Source: Oleispira sp963933055 (GTDB taxonomy: Bacteria; Pseudomonadota; Gammaproteobacteria; Pseudomonadales; Oceanobacteraceae). Taken from it: a stretch of 64,000 nt of DNA. Both the position numbers and the translations under genes were made by a program. This document shows positions 53,844 to 61,825 of the stretch, piece after piece (the stretch's first letter is position 1; every line of letters starts with the position of its first letter). Below the pieces are notes generated by a model. It had not been told where the DNA came from, did no database searches, and worked only from the letters and a program-made list of their open reading frames with translations. The DNA is taken from contig CAWVSY010000017.1 in the NCBI GenBank assembly GCA_963933055.1, positions 1 through 64,000 of the forward strand. Direction: 5' to 3'.

Positions 53844-54545
53844 ATGTCAGATACAAAGCCCAACCTGCCCGCCAATGCTCCACTCGGAATACTCTACTCA
53901 TTTAGACGCTGCCCCTATGCCATGCGGGCGCGCTTAGCCTGTGCTTTGTTTTTACCTGCGCAATGTTTAGAGCTAAGAGAAGTGATTTTAAAAAACAAAC
54001 CCGCCGAGTTATTAGCGATTAGTGCTAAAGCGACAGTGCCTGTTTTAACCGTCTTTGAAGAAGCGCCAAGCAGTGAAAACATCATCGACGAAAGTCGGGA
54101 TATTATGCTATGGGCACTGGCTCAGTCTACTCAAGCATTTAAAAATCAATACTTGCCATTGCACCTGCAGTTAGAGATTGATGAGTTAATCGATGAGAAT
54201 GATGGCTCGTTTAAGTGGACCCTCGATCGCTATAAATATTCTGATCGTTATGAAGAAAGTGAGCAATATTACAGGGCTCTAGGTGAAATTTTTTTAGCCA
54301 AACTTGAAGGCCTACTCACTAAAAATGAATACTTATTGACTGCTGAAATAAGTCTGGCGGATATTGCGATATTCCCTTTTGTACGCCAATTTGCCCATGT
54401 AGATAACGCTTGGTTTGAACAAAGCCCATACCCCAAACTTATTCGTTGGTTAAACACCTTATTAGATTCGGCGCTGTTTATATCGATTATGGAAAAATAC
54501 ACACCTTGGCAAGCAGAGCATGAAGCGATTTATTTTCCCAAATAA
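53844..54545 (+). CDS. Glutathione S-transferase family protein
   Basis: A 233-residue GST-like protein. The thioredoxin-fold N-terminal domain starts with RRCPYAMRARLA, where the cysteine could act as in omega/beta GSTs, and continues to KATVPVL (the cis-proline) and ESRDIMLWA. The helical C-terminal domain covers about residues 95-225 (SLADIAIFPFVRQFAHVD). Substrate is unknown; thiol transfer or disulfide reduction is as likely as classic conjugation. It follows the FadL-type gene by 69 bases and may share its transcript. Confidence 0.87.
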   Translation: MSDTKPNLPANAPLGILYSFRRCPYAMRARLACALFLPAQCLELREVILKNKPAELLAISAKATVPVLTVFEEAPSSENIIDESRDIMLWALAQSTQAFKNQYLPLHLQLEIDELIDENDGSFKWTLDRYKYSDRYEESEQYYRALGEIFLAKLEGLLTKNEYLLTAEISLADIAIFPFVRQFAHVDNAWFEQSPYPKLIRWLNTLLDSALFISIMEKYTPWQAEHEAIYFPK

Positions 54546-54630
54546 ATCTGAATGCCATTGAACAGTGCCCGAGCATAGATGAACTCGGGCAGGTTTAAAG
54601 TCACTGGTTTAAAGATAGGCGATAGCTTGT

Positions 54631-55431
54631 TCAGCGACCTAATAAAGAATTTAAGTTCAATGTTTGCTCTACCGACTTTTCAAATCCACCAGCATTAAAA
54701 TTAAAACTTAAAGGCAGCTCTGGATTTTGCAATAAGCTAAAAACGCTGGTGAATAATTTACTCAAATGAACGGTTACGGGTATCTGAATGTGATTAAGAC
54801 CTTCATTAATCTGTTGATCTTTAAGATCACCAGCCACTAGTTGATTTTTTCCAGTACTCACCGTGTAGCTCAACATATTTAATGGCAAGGCAAAATCATT
54901 TTTATTATCGACGGTTAAATTAACAACCATGTCGATCTGTTTAAAGCTGGATTTTTTAATTTCAAGCTTTCCAATATTCACACTCGGCTTATATAAGGTC
55001 GAGGCCTTTTCAAAAGGAAACTGAAAACCCATCACTTCGACTTCACCTTTAATCACATAATCAATCTTCCCTTCCTTCAGTAGAATATCTTTAACCGATA
55101 ATAAGGTATCTTTTGTTAGATTAATTCCTAATGTGACGTCCTTTGACTGCTTAGCAGGTAGATCGCCAATTTTATCAGTCTCGCCTTTCATCATTGTTTT
55201 TTGATTAAACGAAAGCTCATATTTGAAACGATCAACCGGAATCGTATAGCTGTTTTTATTTGTAATACTGAAAGTAGGTTTCAGCTCAATTTTCTCACTG
55301 GTTAATTGACCTACCGATATATTTTTATAAACCACTTCTGGTTCTTTAATATTTTCTTTCACTAAACTTTGCATCGTTGAGCAAGCCGAAGTGGAGATTG
55401 CCAAAACAAGCAACATTATTCTTTTAAACAT
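54631..55431 (-). CDS. LEA type 2 family lipoprotein
   Basis: A 266-residue lipoprotein with a short signal and lipobox TSAC (Cys17), then two repeats of the LEA type 2 / WHy beta-sandwich (about residues 40-145 and 150-255). Visible repeat features are KPTFSITNKNSYTIPVDRFKY and NLTVDNKNDFALPLNML. WHy domains are linked to desiccation or envelope stress in plants and bacteria, but most bacterial members are uncharacterised. It converges with the GST gene and is upstream of the fba terminator. Confidence 0.82.
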   Translation of the reverse strand: MFKRIMLLVLAISTSACSTMQSLVKENIKEPEVVYKNISVGQLTSEKIELKPTFSITNKNSYTIPVDRFKYELSFNQKTMMKGETDKIGDLPAKQSKDVTLGINLTKDTLLSVKDILLKEGKIDYVIKGEVEVMGFQFPFEKASTLYKPSVNIGKLEIKKSSFKQIDMVVNLTVDNKNDFALPLNMLSYTVSTGKNQLVAGDLKDQQINEGLNHIQIPVTVHLSKLFTSVFSLLQNPELPLSFNFNAGGFEKSVEQTLNLNSLLGR

Positions 55432-55503
55432 ATTAACTTACTCATTGAGTTAAATTGATTTTAGTCGGGTTTTTACTGTTCACTATTGGGCAAACAGTCG
55501 GGC

Positions 55504-55542
55504 AAAAAAAAGCCCTCAACACTAAAAAATGATGAGGGCTTT
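55504..55542 (-). terminator. Rho-independent terminator after fba
   Basis: AGCCCTCA (55511-55518) pairs with TGAGGGCT (55533-55540), and the minus strand then carries eight T. It lies 40 bases after the fba stop. Confidence 0.88.
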
Positions 55543-55581
55543 CGATAAATTAAACAACCTAATAGCAATTAAGTTTACAAT

Positions 55582-56646
55582 TTATTTGATTTTAGGATCT
55601 AACTCGCCAGATTGATAACGATCAAACATCGCATCTAATGAAAGTGCTTTCATCTTATGTGCGTTGCCTGCCGTACCAAATGCTTCATAACGCGCTACAC
55701 AAAGTTCCTGCATGGCTAACATAGAGGCTTTGAAGTATTTACGTGGATCGAATTCAGATGGGTTTTCAGCCAAGAACTTACGGATCGCGCCAGTAGATGC
55801 CAAACGTAAATCGGTATCGATGTTCACTTTACGAACGCCGTGCTTAATACCTTCAACGATTTGCTCAACGGGCACACCATAAGTTTCAGGGATTTCACCA
55901 CCGAACTCATTGATGATCGCTAACCATTCTTGTGGAACAGAAGAAGAACCGTGCATGACCAAGTGAGTATCAGGGATACGCTTATGGATTTCTTTAATAC
56001 GGTCTACGGCAAGAATGTCATCCGTTGGTGGACGCGTAAACTTATAAGCACCGTGAGAAGTACCGCAAGCAATTGCTAGCGCATCAACGCCTGTTTGCTT
56101 AACGAAGTCAGCCGCTTCTTCAGGATCTGTTAGCATTTGATCCATGCTCAACGTACCTTCAGCGCCAACACCATCTTCTTCACCGGCCTGACCTGTTTCA
56201 AGAGAACCAAGAACACCCAGCTCACCCTCAACAGAAACACCACAACCGTGCGCCATTTCAACCGCGCGCTTAGTGACCGCTACGTTGTACTCGTAGCTCA
56301 TTGGGGTCTTACCGTCTTCACCCAAAGATCCATCCATCATTACTGAGCTGAAGCCCAGCTGGATAGAACGCTGACATACCGTCGGAGAGGCACCGTGATC
56401 TTGGTGCATGCATACTGGAATATGAGGAAATTCTTCAATTGCCGCTTGAATCAAGTGACGCAAGAAAGGCGCACCTGCATAAGAACGAGCACCGGCAGAA
56501 GCCTGTACGATCACTGGCGAATCAGTTTGATCAGCCGCTTGCATGATGGCACGCATTTGCTCTAGGTTGTTTACGTTAAAAGCTGGAACGCCATAACCGA
56601 ACTCGGCTGCGTGGTCCAACATTTGGCGCATGGAAATAAGTGCCAT
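55582..56646 (-). CDS. fba: Fructose-bisphosphate aldolase, class II
   Basis: A 354-residue zinc-dependent aldolase splitting fructose 1,6-bisphosphate in glycolysis and joining trioses in gluconeogenesis. Zinc and catalytic residues are in MHQDHGAS (H81, D83, H84), with later ligands in EGELGVLG and ACGTSHGAYKF. Length and the long insert are those of the Calvin-cycle subtype found in pseudomonads, where it also closes a tkt-epd-pgk-fba block. AAAGGG precedes the ATG. A hairpin separates it from the small lipoprotein gene upstream. Confidence 0.96.
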   Translation of the reverse strand: MALISMRQMLDHAAEFGYGVPAFNVNNLEQMRAIMQAADQTDSPVIVQASAGARSYAGAPFLRHLIQAAIEEFPHIPVCMHQDHGASPTVCQRSIQLGFSSVMMDGSLGEDGKTPMSYEYNVAVTKRAVEMAHGCGVSVEGELGVLGSLETGQAGEEDGVGAEGTLSMDQMLTDPEEAADFVKQTGVDALAIACGTSHGAYKFTRPPTDDILAVDRIKEIHKRIPDTHLVMHGSSSVPQEWLAIINEFGGEIPETYGVPVEQIVEGIKHGVRKVNIDTDLRLASTGAIRKFLAENPSEFDPRKYFKASMLAMQELCVARYEAFGTAGNAHKMKALSLDAMFDRYQSGELDPKIK

Positions 56647-56706
56647 GAGAAATACCCTTTTAAAATTTTAATTTTTTGAATTATCTTTCCGCCATTCTAG
56701 CGGCTT

Positions 56707-56731
56707 CTGCGGTTAAGAGAAATAACCGCAG
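56707..56731 (-). repeat. Hairpin in the pgk-fba intergenic RNA
   Basis: CTGCGGTTA (56707-56715) and TAACCGCAG (56723-56731) form a perfect nine-base-pair stem with a seven-base loop, between the small lipoprotein gene and fba. No T-run follows on the minus strand, so processing, stabilisation or attenuation is more likely than full termination. Confidence 0.5.
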
Positions 56732-56762
56732 CCTATTGTTTATTTTGACCTAATGATAAGCA

Positions 56763-56945
56763 TTATTGCTTGTCATTCACTGGGCGTCTAGGCACACCCT
56801 TTTCTTGAAACTCAATATTCTGACGATCAGCATGCTGGGCTGCAGCACTGCCTTCGTCAGTCACAAAGGGTTCCGATGCGCAGCCTATGAGGCTTAATAC
56901 ACATGCCCATAAGCTGATGTTATATATTCGAGAGAGTAACCGCAT
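56763..56945 (-). CDS. Small lipoprotein of unknown function
   Basis: A 60-residue protein with a hydrophobic signal and lipobox LIGC (Cys22), leaving a mature peptide of about 39 residues that is polar and charged (ADRQNIEFQEKGVPRR). GAGGTAG lies ahead of the ATG. It sits between pgk and fba, all leftward; pseudomonads carry a small gene at the same place. It needs Lgt for lipidation. Function unknown. Confidence 0.75.
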   Translation of the reverse strand: MRLLSRIYNISLWACVLSLIGCASEPFVTDEGSAAAQHADRQNIEFQEKGVPRRPVNDKQ

Positions 56946-56997
56946 AAAACTACCTCACCCTGATATCAAATAACAGTATCAAATAACGGCTAAAAGA

Positions 56998-58170
56998 TTA
57001 TTTAGCACGCGTTTCAAGCATCGCTACCGCGGGTAAAACCTTGCCTTCTACAAATTCTAAGAAAGCACCACCACCGGTAGAGATGTAAGAGACTTTGTCG
57101 GCGATATTGTACTTATCGACTGCAGCCAATGTATCACCACCACCTGCAATAGAGAAACCTTCAGATTCGGCAATCGCTAATGCTAATGCTTTAGTACCTT
57201 CACCAAACTGATCGAATTCGAATACCCCGACTGGGCCATTCCAAATAATCGTTTTCGCTTCTTTCAACTGCTCAGCCAATGCTTTAGCAGAATCAGGACC
57301 GATATCAAAAATCATATCGTCCGCCGTCACTTCAGAAGCGTCTTTCAATGTAGCTTCTGCGTCTTCAGCAAACTTTTTAGCGCAAACAACATCCGTTGGT
57401 ACTGGGATAGACACTTTTTCCATCAAGGCTTTGGCTTGTGGCACCAGGTCTTCTTCATAAAGTGATTTACCTACTGGCTTGCCAGCAGCAGCTAAAAACG
57501 TATTCGCAATACCACCACCGACAATGATCTGATCGCAAAGATCCGATAAGCTTTCTAATACGTCTAATTTCGTTGAAACCTTAGACCCCCCCACAATCGC
57601 AACCAATGGACGTGCTGGGTTGTCTAATGCTTTGCCAAGCGCTTCAAGCTCCGCCGCCAATAATGGGCCAGCACACGCAATAGGAGCAAATTTAGCAACA
57701 CCGTGTGTCGACGCTTGAGCACGGTGAGCCGTACCAAACGCATCCATTACATATACATCACACAAGTCAGCATAAGCTTGCGCTAGCGGATCTTCATCTT
57801 TCTTTTCGCCTTTGTTGAAGCGAACGTTTTCAAGCAAAACCAACTCGCCTTCCGCAATATCCAACTCTTGCTTAAAATCTTTAATCAGCTCGACAGGACG
57901 ACCTAGCATGCCCGCTAAATGATCAGCGACCGGCGCCATCGAGAATTTTTCTTCGAACTCGCCTTCCGTCGGACGGCCAAGGTGAGACATTACGATCACT
58001 TTCGCGCCGGCTTCAAGAGCTTGCTGAATCGTTGGCAAAGAAGCACGAATACGCGCATCGGATGTTACTTTACCATCTTTAACAGGTACGTTTAGGTCTT
58101 CGCGAATTAAAATACGCTTGCCTTTAAGTTCACCTGAAGCGATCAGGTCAGTCATCTTGATTACAGTCAT
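56998..58170 (-). CDS. pgk: Phosphoglycerate kinase
   Basis: A 390-residue PGK, transferring phosphate between 1,3-bisphosphoglycerate and ADP. The N-terminal IREDLNVPVKDGKV, the substrate-site SHLGRPTEG, the hinge region and the C-terminal nucleotide motif IAGGGDTLAAVDKY with ISTGGGAFLEF are present. GGAAATGAC precedes the ATG. In E. coli and pseudomonads epd lies just upstream; here two rightward genes (58362-60752) separate them, so pgk needs its own promoter in the 191-base gap at 58171-58361. Confidence 0.97.
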   Translation of the reverse strand: MTVIKMTDLIASGELKGKRILIREDLNVPVKDGKVTSDARIRASLPTIQQALEAGAKVIVMSHLGRPTEGEFEEKFSMAPVADHLAGMLGRPVELIKDFKQELDIAEGELVLLENVRFNKGEKKDEDPLAQAYADLCDVYVMDAFGTAHRAQASTHGVAKFAPIACAGPLLAAELEALGKALDNPARPLVAIVGGSKVSTKLDVLESLSDLCDQIIVGGGIANTFLAAAGKPVGKSLYEEDLVPQAKALMEKVSIPVPTDVVCAKKFAEDAEATLKDASEVTADDMIFDIGPDSAKALAEQLKEAKTIIWNGPVGVFEFDQFGEGTKALALAIAESEGFSIAGGGDTLAAVDKYNIADKVSYISTGGGAFLEFVEGKVLPAVAMLETRAK

Positions 58171-58361
58171 GTCATTTCCTATGCAGTTCTAATCTTATGG
58201 GCCTTTACGACCTGCGATAAAGAGCAAAAAATAAAGCGCATATTATATCAGCTCTAATGCCACTAATCCTATGCCGCTGAAATAAATAGATAGACATGAT
58301 TCTTCCATTCCCTCTATCCTAGCGGCCAATTTATTTACCCTCAGTGTTTAAGGACCCAAAC

Positions 58362-59528
58362 ATGCATACACATCTTAAAAGTGCATTGCTCGCACTCATC
58401 GCTACGTTTTCCATAGCCTCTCAAGCCGCAAATATACAAATTCTTAGCGCTGTCGTTAAAGATAAACCCATTGCCGATGCCCAGGTTATTATGCAGCGCA
58501 CTGGCGATAACTCTAAAAGTGCAACGTCAAAAGCCAATGGTCAGGCAAGCATTGATAGCATTGACGATCAGGATACTCTCTTAATCATCAAGAAAGCGGG
58601 ATACTCGACACTGATCGCAAAATGTCCGTGTGATGATTTCACTTACGCATTATCGCCAGTCATGCAAAACATAGATGGCCTACGCGTGGTATTAACCTGG
58701 GGAGAAGCTCCCAAAGATTTAGATTCACATTTAAGCTTTCCCAACAACCATGTTTTCTTTAGTGCTAAAAATGGGACTCAGACCAATCTAGACGTTGACG
58801 ATACCACCAGCTACGGTCCAGAAACGATCACCATTGAGAAGAAACTGGACGGGCAACGTTATGTGTATGCAGTACACGACTATTCGAATTCTGGCTCAAC
58901 AAACTCTACTGCGATGAGCAATAGCCATGCTCGAGTAGAAGTATATGTCGGTCAAACTATGATCAGAAGCTACAATGCCAAGCCTAATAAAGCAGGCACC
59001 GCTTGGGTTGTTTTTGGTATCGACGAAAAAGGCGCTTTCCACGACATCGATTTATATACATACCTGAATAATGACCCACTCAAAACTTACCTCGATGACA
59101 TTGTCAGCGCCGATACTTTCGAGACTCATTTGATTATTTCATCTGCAACTAAAAGCAGTGCTAAGCGCTTGAATACTCAAGGTGAAAAACTGTATCAAGA
59201 GAAGAAGCTAGAAGATGCAATGTATCGTTTCCAAGATGCGATCAATATCTACCCAAGCTATGGCCAAGCTTATAGCAATCTTGGCTTAACCTATCAAAAG
59301 CTAAACCGCACAGCAGAAGCACTTTGGGCAAATCGTAAGGCCATTGAATTAGCGTCTGGTAAAAGCAAAAACCGGGTACAAGCCAGCTCTCACTATAACA
59401 TTGCTCGTATCTATGAAGCGGAAGGGCATTGGCAAGATGCGCTAACGCACTTCCAAACAGCCTTAAGTTTGAAGCAGCACAGTGCCTATACTAAGGGCAT
59501 TAAGCGTATGCAAGAGAAGTTAAAGTAA
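58362..59528 (+). CDS. Secreted TPR protein with a carboxypeptidase-regulatory-like N-terminus
   Basis: A 388-residue exported protein. ATG 58362 follows AAGGACCC and starts a signal peptide ending near SQAAN (residue 22); the frame opens six codons earlier without a site. Residues 23-95 look like a carboxypeptidase-type beta-sandwich (VKDKPIADAQVIM, KANGQASID). Residues 105-235 form a beta domain with LTWGEAPKDLDSHL and YVYAVHDYSNSG, resembling YfaP-type domains. About 275-385 are TPR repeats (GEKLYQEKKLEDAMYRFQDA, AYSNLGLTYQKLNRTAEALW). It is probably periplasmic or surface-exposed; the function is unknown. The deacetylase gene follows after 120 bases with a long hairpin between. Confidence 0.72.
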   Translation: MHTHLKSALLALIATFSIASQAANIQILSAVVKDKPIADAQVIMQRTGDNSKSATSKANGQASIDSIDDQDTLLIIKKAGYSTLIAKCPCDDFTYALSPVMQNIDGLRVVLTWGEAPKDLDSHLSFPNNHVFFSAKNGTQTNLDVDDTTSYGPETITIEKKLDGQRYVYAVHDYSNSGSTNSTAMSNSHARVEVYVGQTMIRSYNAKPNKAGTAWVVFGIDEKGAFHDIDLYTYLNNDPLKTYLDDIVSADTFETHLIISSATKSSAKRLNTQGEKLYQEKKLEDAMYRFQDAINIYPSYGQAYSNLGLTYQKLNRTAEALWANRKAIELASGKSKNRVQASSHYNIARIYEAEGHWQDALTHFQTALSLKQHSAYTKGIKRMQEKLK

Positions 59529-59576
59529 ACTCGAGCTCTCTTTACTGCACGCCATACAACTCGCTGAGTTGTTACA

Positions 59577-59621
59577 AAAACAGCAATTGCGCCGCGCTAT
59601 CTGCGTGCCAATTGCTGTTTT
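59577..59621. terminator. Long perfect hairpin between TPR and deacetylase genes
   Basis: A perfect 13-base-pair stem (59577-59589 with 59609-59621) surrounds a 19-base loop rich in G+C. The right arm ends in only four T, so it may act as a weak bidirectional terminator or attenuator between the two genes. Confidence 0.6.
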
Positions 59622-59648
59622 CCATCAATTATTTGGTGAGTCTTATTT

Positions 59649-60752
59649 ATGCGTTTATCTCATTATCTAGTATTTGTTTTCGCCTCATTACTTTTGCCTG
59701 GTATAAGCCTCGCCAAAGGTCCAGAAAAAATAGCCACCCTAGATAGGAGCTTGTGGCCATTCAGCCTATCGTCTTCGCAACAATACAATCTAGCGTCTCA
59801 ATATGAAATAAAGCGCTTTGCTCAAATCATTGCCACAACGCCTCTTGAACATGCTCAAGACATCAAAGCCTTTACCCTAATCGATAATATAAATGCCCCC
59901 TCTGTTACTCAATGGCTATCTCAAACCAAACACTTGTTGCTCTCGAATTATAACCACGCGGCCAAAGACTGCAGTACCTGTGGAACTGCTGATAATTGGC
60001 AGCAACTAAGCCGCATAAAAAATGAAGAAAGTGCTGAGAAAGCAGCCCTATTGGAAAAATGGTATCAGGCTAGCGGCGCATTTTATCAGCGTTATTTATA
60101 CGAACAGGTTCGTCTAGCGGCCTTATTTCCAAGAATTAGCAGTGAAATTCAAACCTTTAATCACCATGAAATTACTGGCCACCAGTTTAAAGATAATGAA
60201 TTTTTATTAACCTTTGATGATGGCCCATCCAATAATAAAGGCACCGAACACTTAATAGAATTACTCAACAAAGCAGATATCCATAGCTTCTTTTTTGTTA
60301 TGGGTGAGCGCATTGCGAAATCGACCAAGAATTTAAAAGAAATCTATCGTCAACAATGCTTAGGCTCCCACGGCTTTAAACATAAGTCACATCAGAAGTG
60401 GGCTGAATGGCAAGACTCTCTCGCCACAACCTCTTCATTATTGAGCAAAATAAGTGAACCGCCTTTTTGGTTTAGGCCGCCCTATGGTCAGAGAACACCG
60501 CAAGTGACAGAGTATTTAGCGAAGAATAATAGCCAAGTGATGCTGTGGAATATCGATAGTCAGGATTGGAATCGGAAGCTTTCAAATCAGCAAGCATTGG
60601 ATCGGGTGATTACTCTTATGCTGCTATGGCGCAAGGGCATTATTCTTTACCATGATATTCATTCGAAGGCCTTATTTGCCTTACCAGAACTGAATCAATT
60701 AAAACAAACGACCGGGGTTGTTTGGAAAGATTGCCGCAGCATGGCTCTTTAG
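59649..60752 (+). CDS. Polysaccharide deacetylase family protein
   Basis: A 367-residue exported protein: signal peptide ending near ISLAKG (about residue 23), an N-terminal helical region to about residue 180, then the NodB-type deacetylase domain (about 185-350). Motif 1 LTFDDGPSNN holds the catalytic and metal aspartates; motif 2 is SHGFKHKSH (a variant of the usual H-S/T-x-x-H metal motif); motif 3 RPPYGQRT is intact; LWNIDSQDW and IILYHDIH follow. It probably removes acetyl groups from a periplasmic or surface polymer, either peptidoglycan or an exopolysaccharide. The unusual motif 2 leaves activity open. Confidence 0.82.
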   Translation: MRLSHYLVFVFASLLLPGISLAKGPEKIATLDRSLWPFSLSSSQQYNLASQYEIKRFAQIIATTPLEHAQDIKAFTLIDNINAPSVTQWLSQTKHLLLSNYNHAAKDCSTCGTADNWQQLSRIKNEESAEKAALLEKWYQASGAFYQRYLYEQVRLAALFPRISSEIQTFNHHEITGHQFKDNEFLLTFDDGPSNNKGTEHLIELLNKADIHSFFFVMGERIAKSTKNLKEIYRQQCLGSHGFKHKSHQKWAEWQDSLATTSSLLSKISEPPFWFRPPYGQRTPQVTEYLAKNNSQVMLWNIDSQDWNRKLSNQQALDRVITLMLLWRKGIILYHDIHSKALFALPELNQLKQTTGVVWKDCRSMAL

Positions 60753-60771
60753 AAAGAATGTACCTTTAAAG

Positions 60772-61794
60772 CTAAAGCTTCGATAGCTGCAATGCCGTAT
60801 CTAGCATACGGTTTGCAAAACCCCATTCGTTATCGAACCAGATCATTAGCTTCACTAATGAACCGTCACTAATACGGGTTTGTGTGCCATCCACTACACC
60901 AGAATGTGGGTCGTGATTAAAATCAACCGACGCGTGCGGTTCTTGAGTAAAGGCTAAAATGCCTGATAACTCATTCTCTGCGGCCTGTTTTAATAAGGTG
61001 TTTACCTGCGCAACCGTTACATCGTGTTTAAGCTGCAACGTCACATCCAATACCGACACATTAATTGTGGGCACTCGTACGTGTAGGCTTTCAAACTTCC
61101 CTGCCAACTCGGGCATCAAGCGAGTGATACCGATTGCTAAGCCAGTTTCAACAGGAATAATACTTTGTACCGCAGCACGGGTACGACGTAAGTCTGAATG
61201 GTACGCATCAATCACTGGCTGGTCGTTCATTGCCGAGTGAATGGTGGTCGTCATGCCACGTTCGATACCAAACTCCGTATTTAATAGCTGTAAGATAGGA
61301 ATTAAGCAATTGGTCGAACACGAACCATTCGAAATGATTTTATGATCAGCATGTAACGTTTGCTGATTAAAACCTTGAATAACCGTGGCATCAACACCCG
61401 ACTCCGCCGGATGTGAAATCAATACACGCTTAGCGCCTTGAACTATATGTAACTCAGCATGCTCACTATGAGTCACCACACCAGTACATTCTAAAACAAG
61501 ATCAACTTCAAGGGCTTGCCAAGGCAAGCTAGAGACTTCAGGCTCATGAAATACTTGAATGACATCGCCATTTACCACGATGCCATTGGCAGCACCTTGG
61601 TCGTTTTCTTTTAACTCAACCGAGCCTGGAAAACGTCCATGGGTACTGTCATAACGTAGCATATAGCTAACCGATTCAATATCGGCTAGCTCATTAATGG
61701 CGACGATTTGCAGTTGATCCTGCAAATTGCGTTCGTACAGCGCGCGTAAAATACTGCGCCCTATACGACCAAATCCATTAATTGCTATGCGCAT
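60772..61794 (-). CDS. epd: Erythrose-4-phosphate dehydrogenase
   Basis: A 340-residue enzyme of the GAPDH superfamily. The NAD motif INGFGRIGR, catalytic C159 (SNGSCSTNC) and H186 (TTIHSAMND) are clear. VAINELAD, HGRFP, DLRRTRAA and SVDFNHDPHSG are the E. coli Epd-type signatures rather than Gap ones, so oxidation of erythrose 4-phosphate for vitamin B6 synthesis is favoured, with glycolytic use possible. It lies 31 bases after tkt, the enzyme that makes erythrose 4-phosphate, and would be cotranscribed with it. Confidence 0.9.
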   Translation of the reverse strand: MRIAINGFGRIGRSILRALYERNLQDQLQIVAINELADIESVSYMLRYDSTHGRFPGSVELKENDQGAANGIVVNGDVIQVFHEPEVSSLPWQALEVDLVLECTGVVTHSEHAELHIVQGAKRVLISHPAESGVDATVIQGFNQQTLHADHKIISNGSCSTNCLIPILQLLNTEFGIERGMTTTIHSAMNDQPVIDAYHSDLRRTRAAVQSIIPVETGLAIGITRLMPELAGKFESLHVRVPTINVSVLDVTLQLKHDVTVAQVNTLLKQAAENELSGILAFTQEPHASVDFNHDPHSGVVDGTQTRISDGSLVKLMIWFDNEWGFANRMLDTALQLSKL

Positions 61795-61825
61795 TATTAT
61801 TTCCCTTAGCTAGTAGAAGGAGTAC

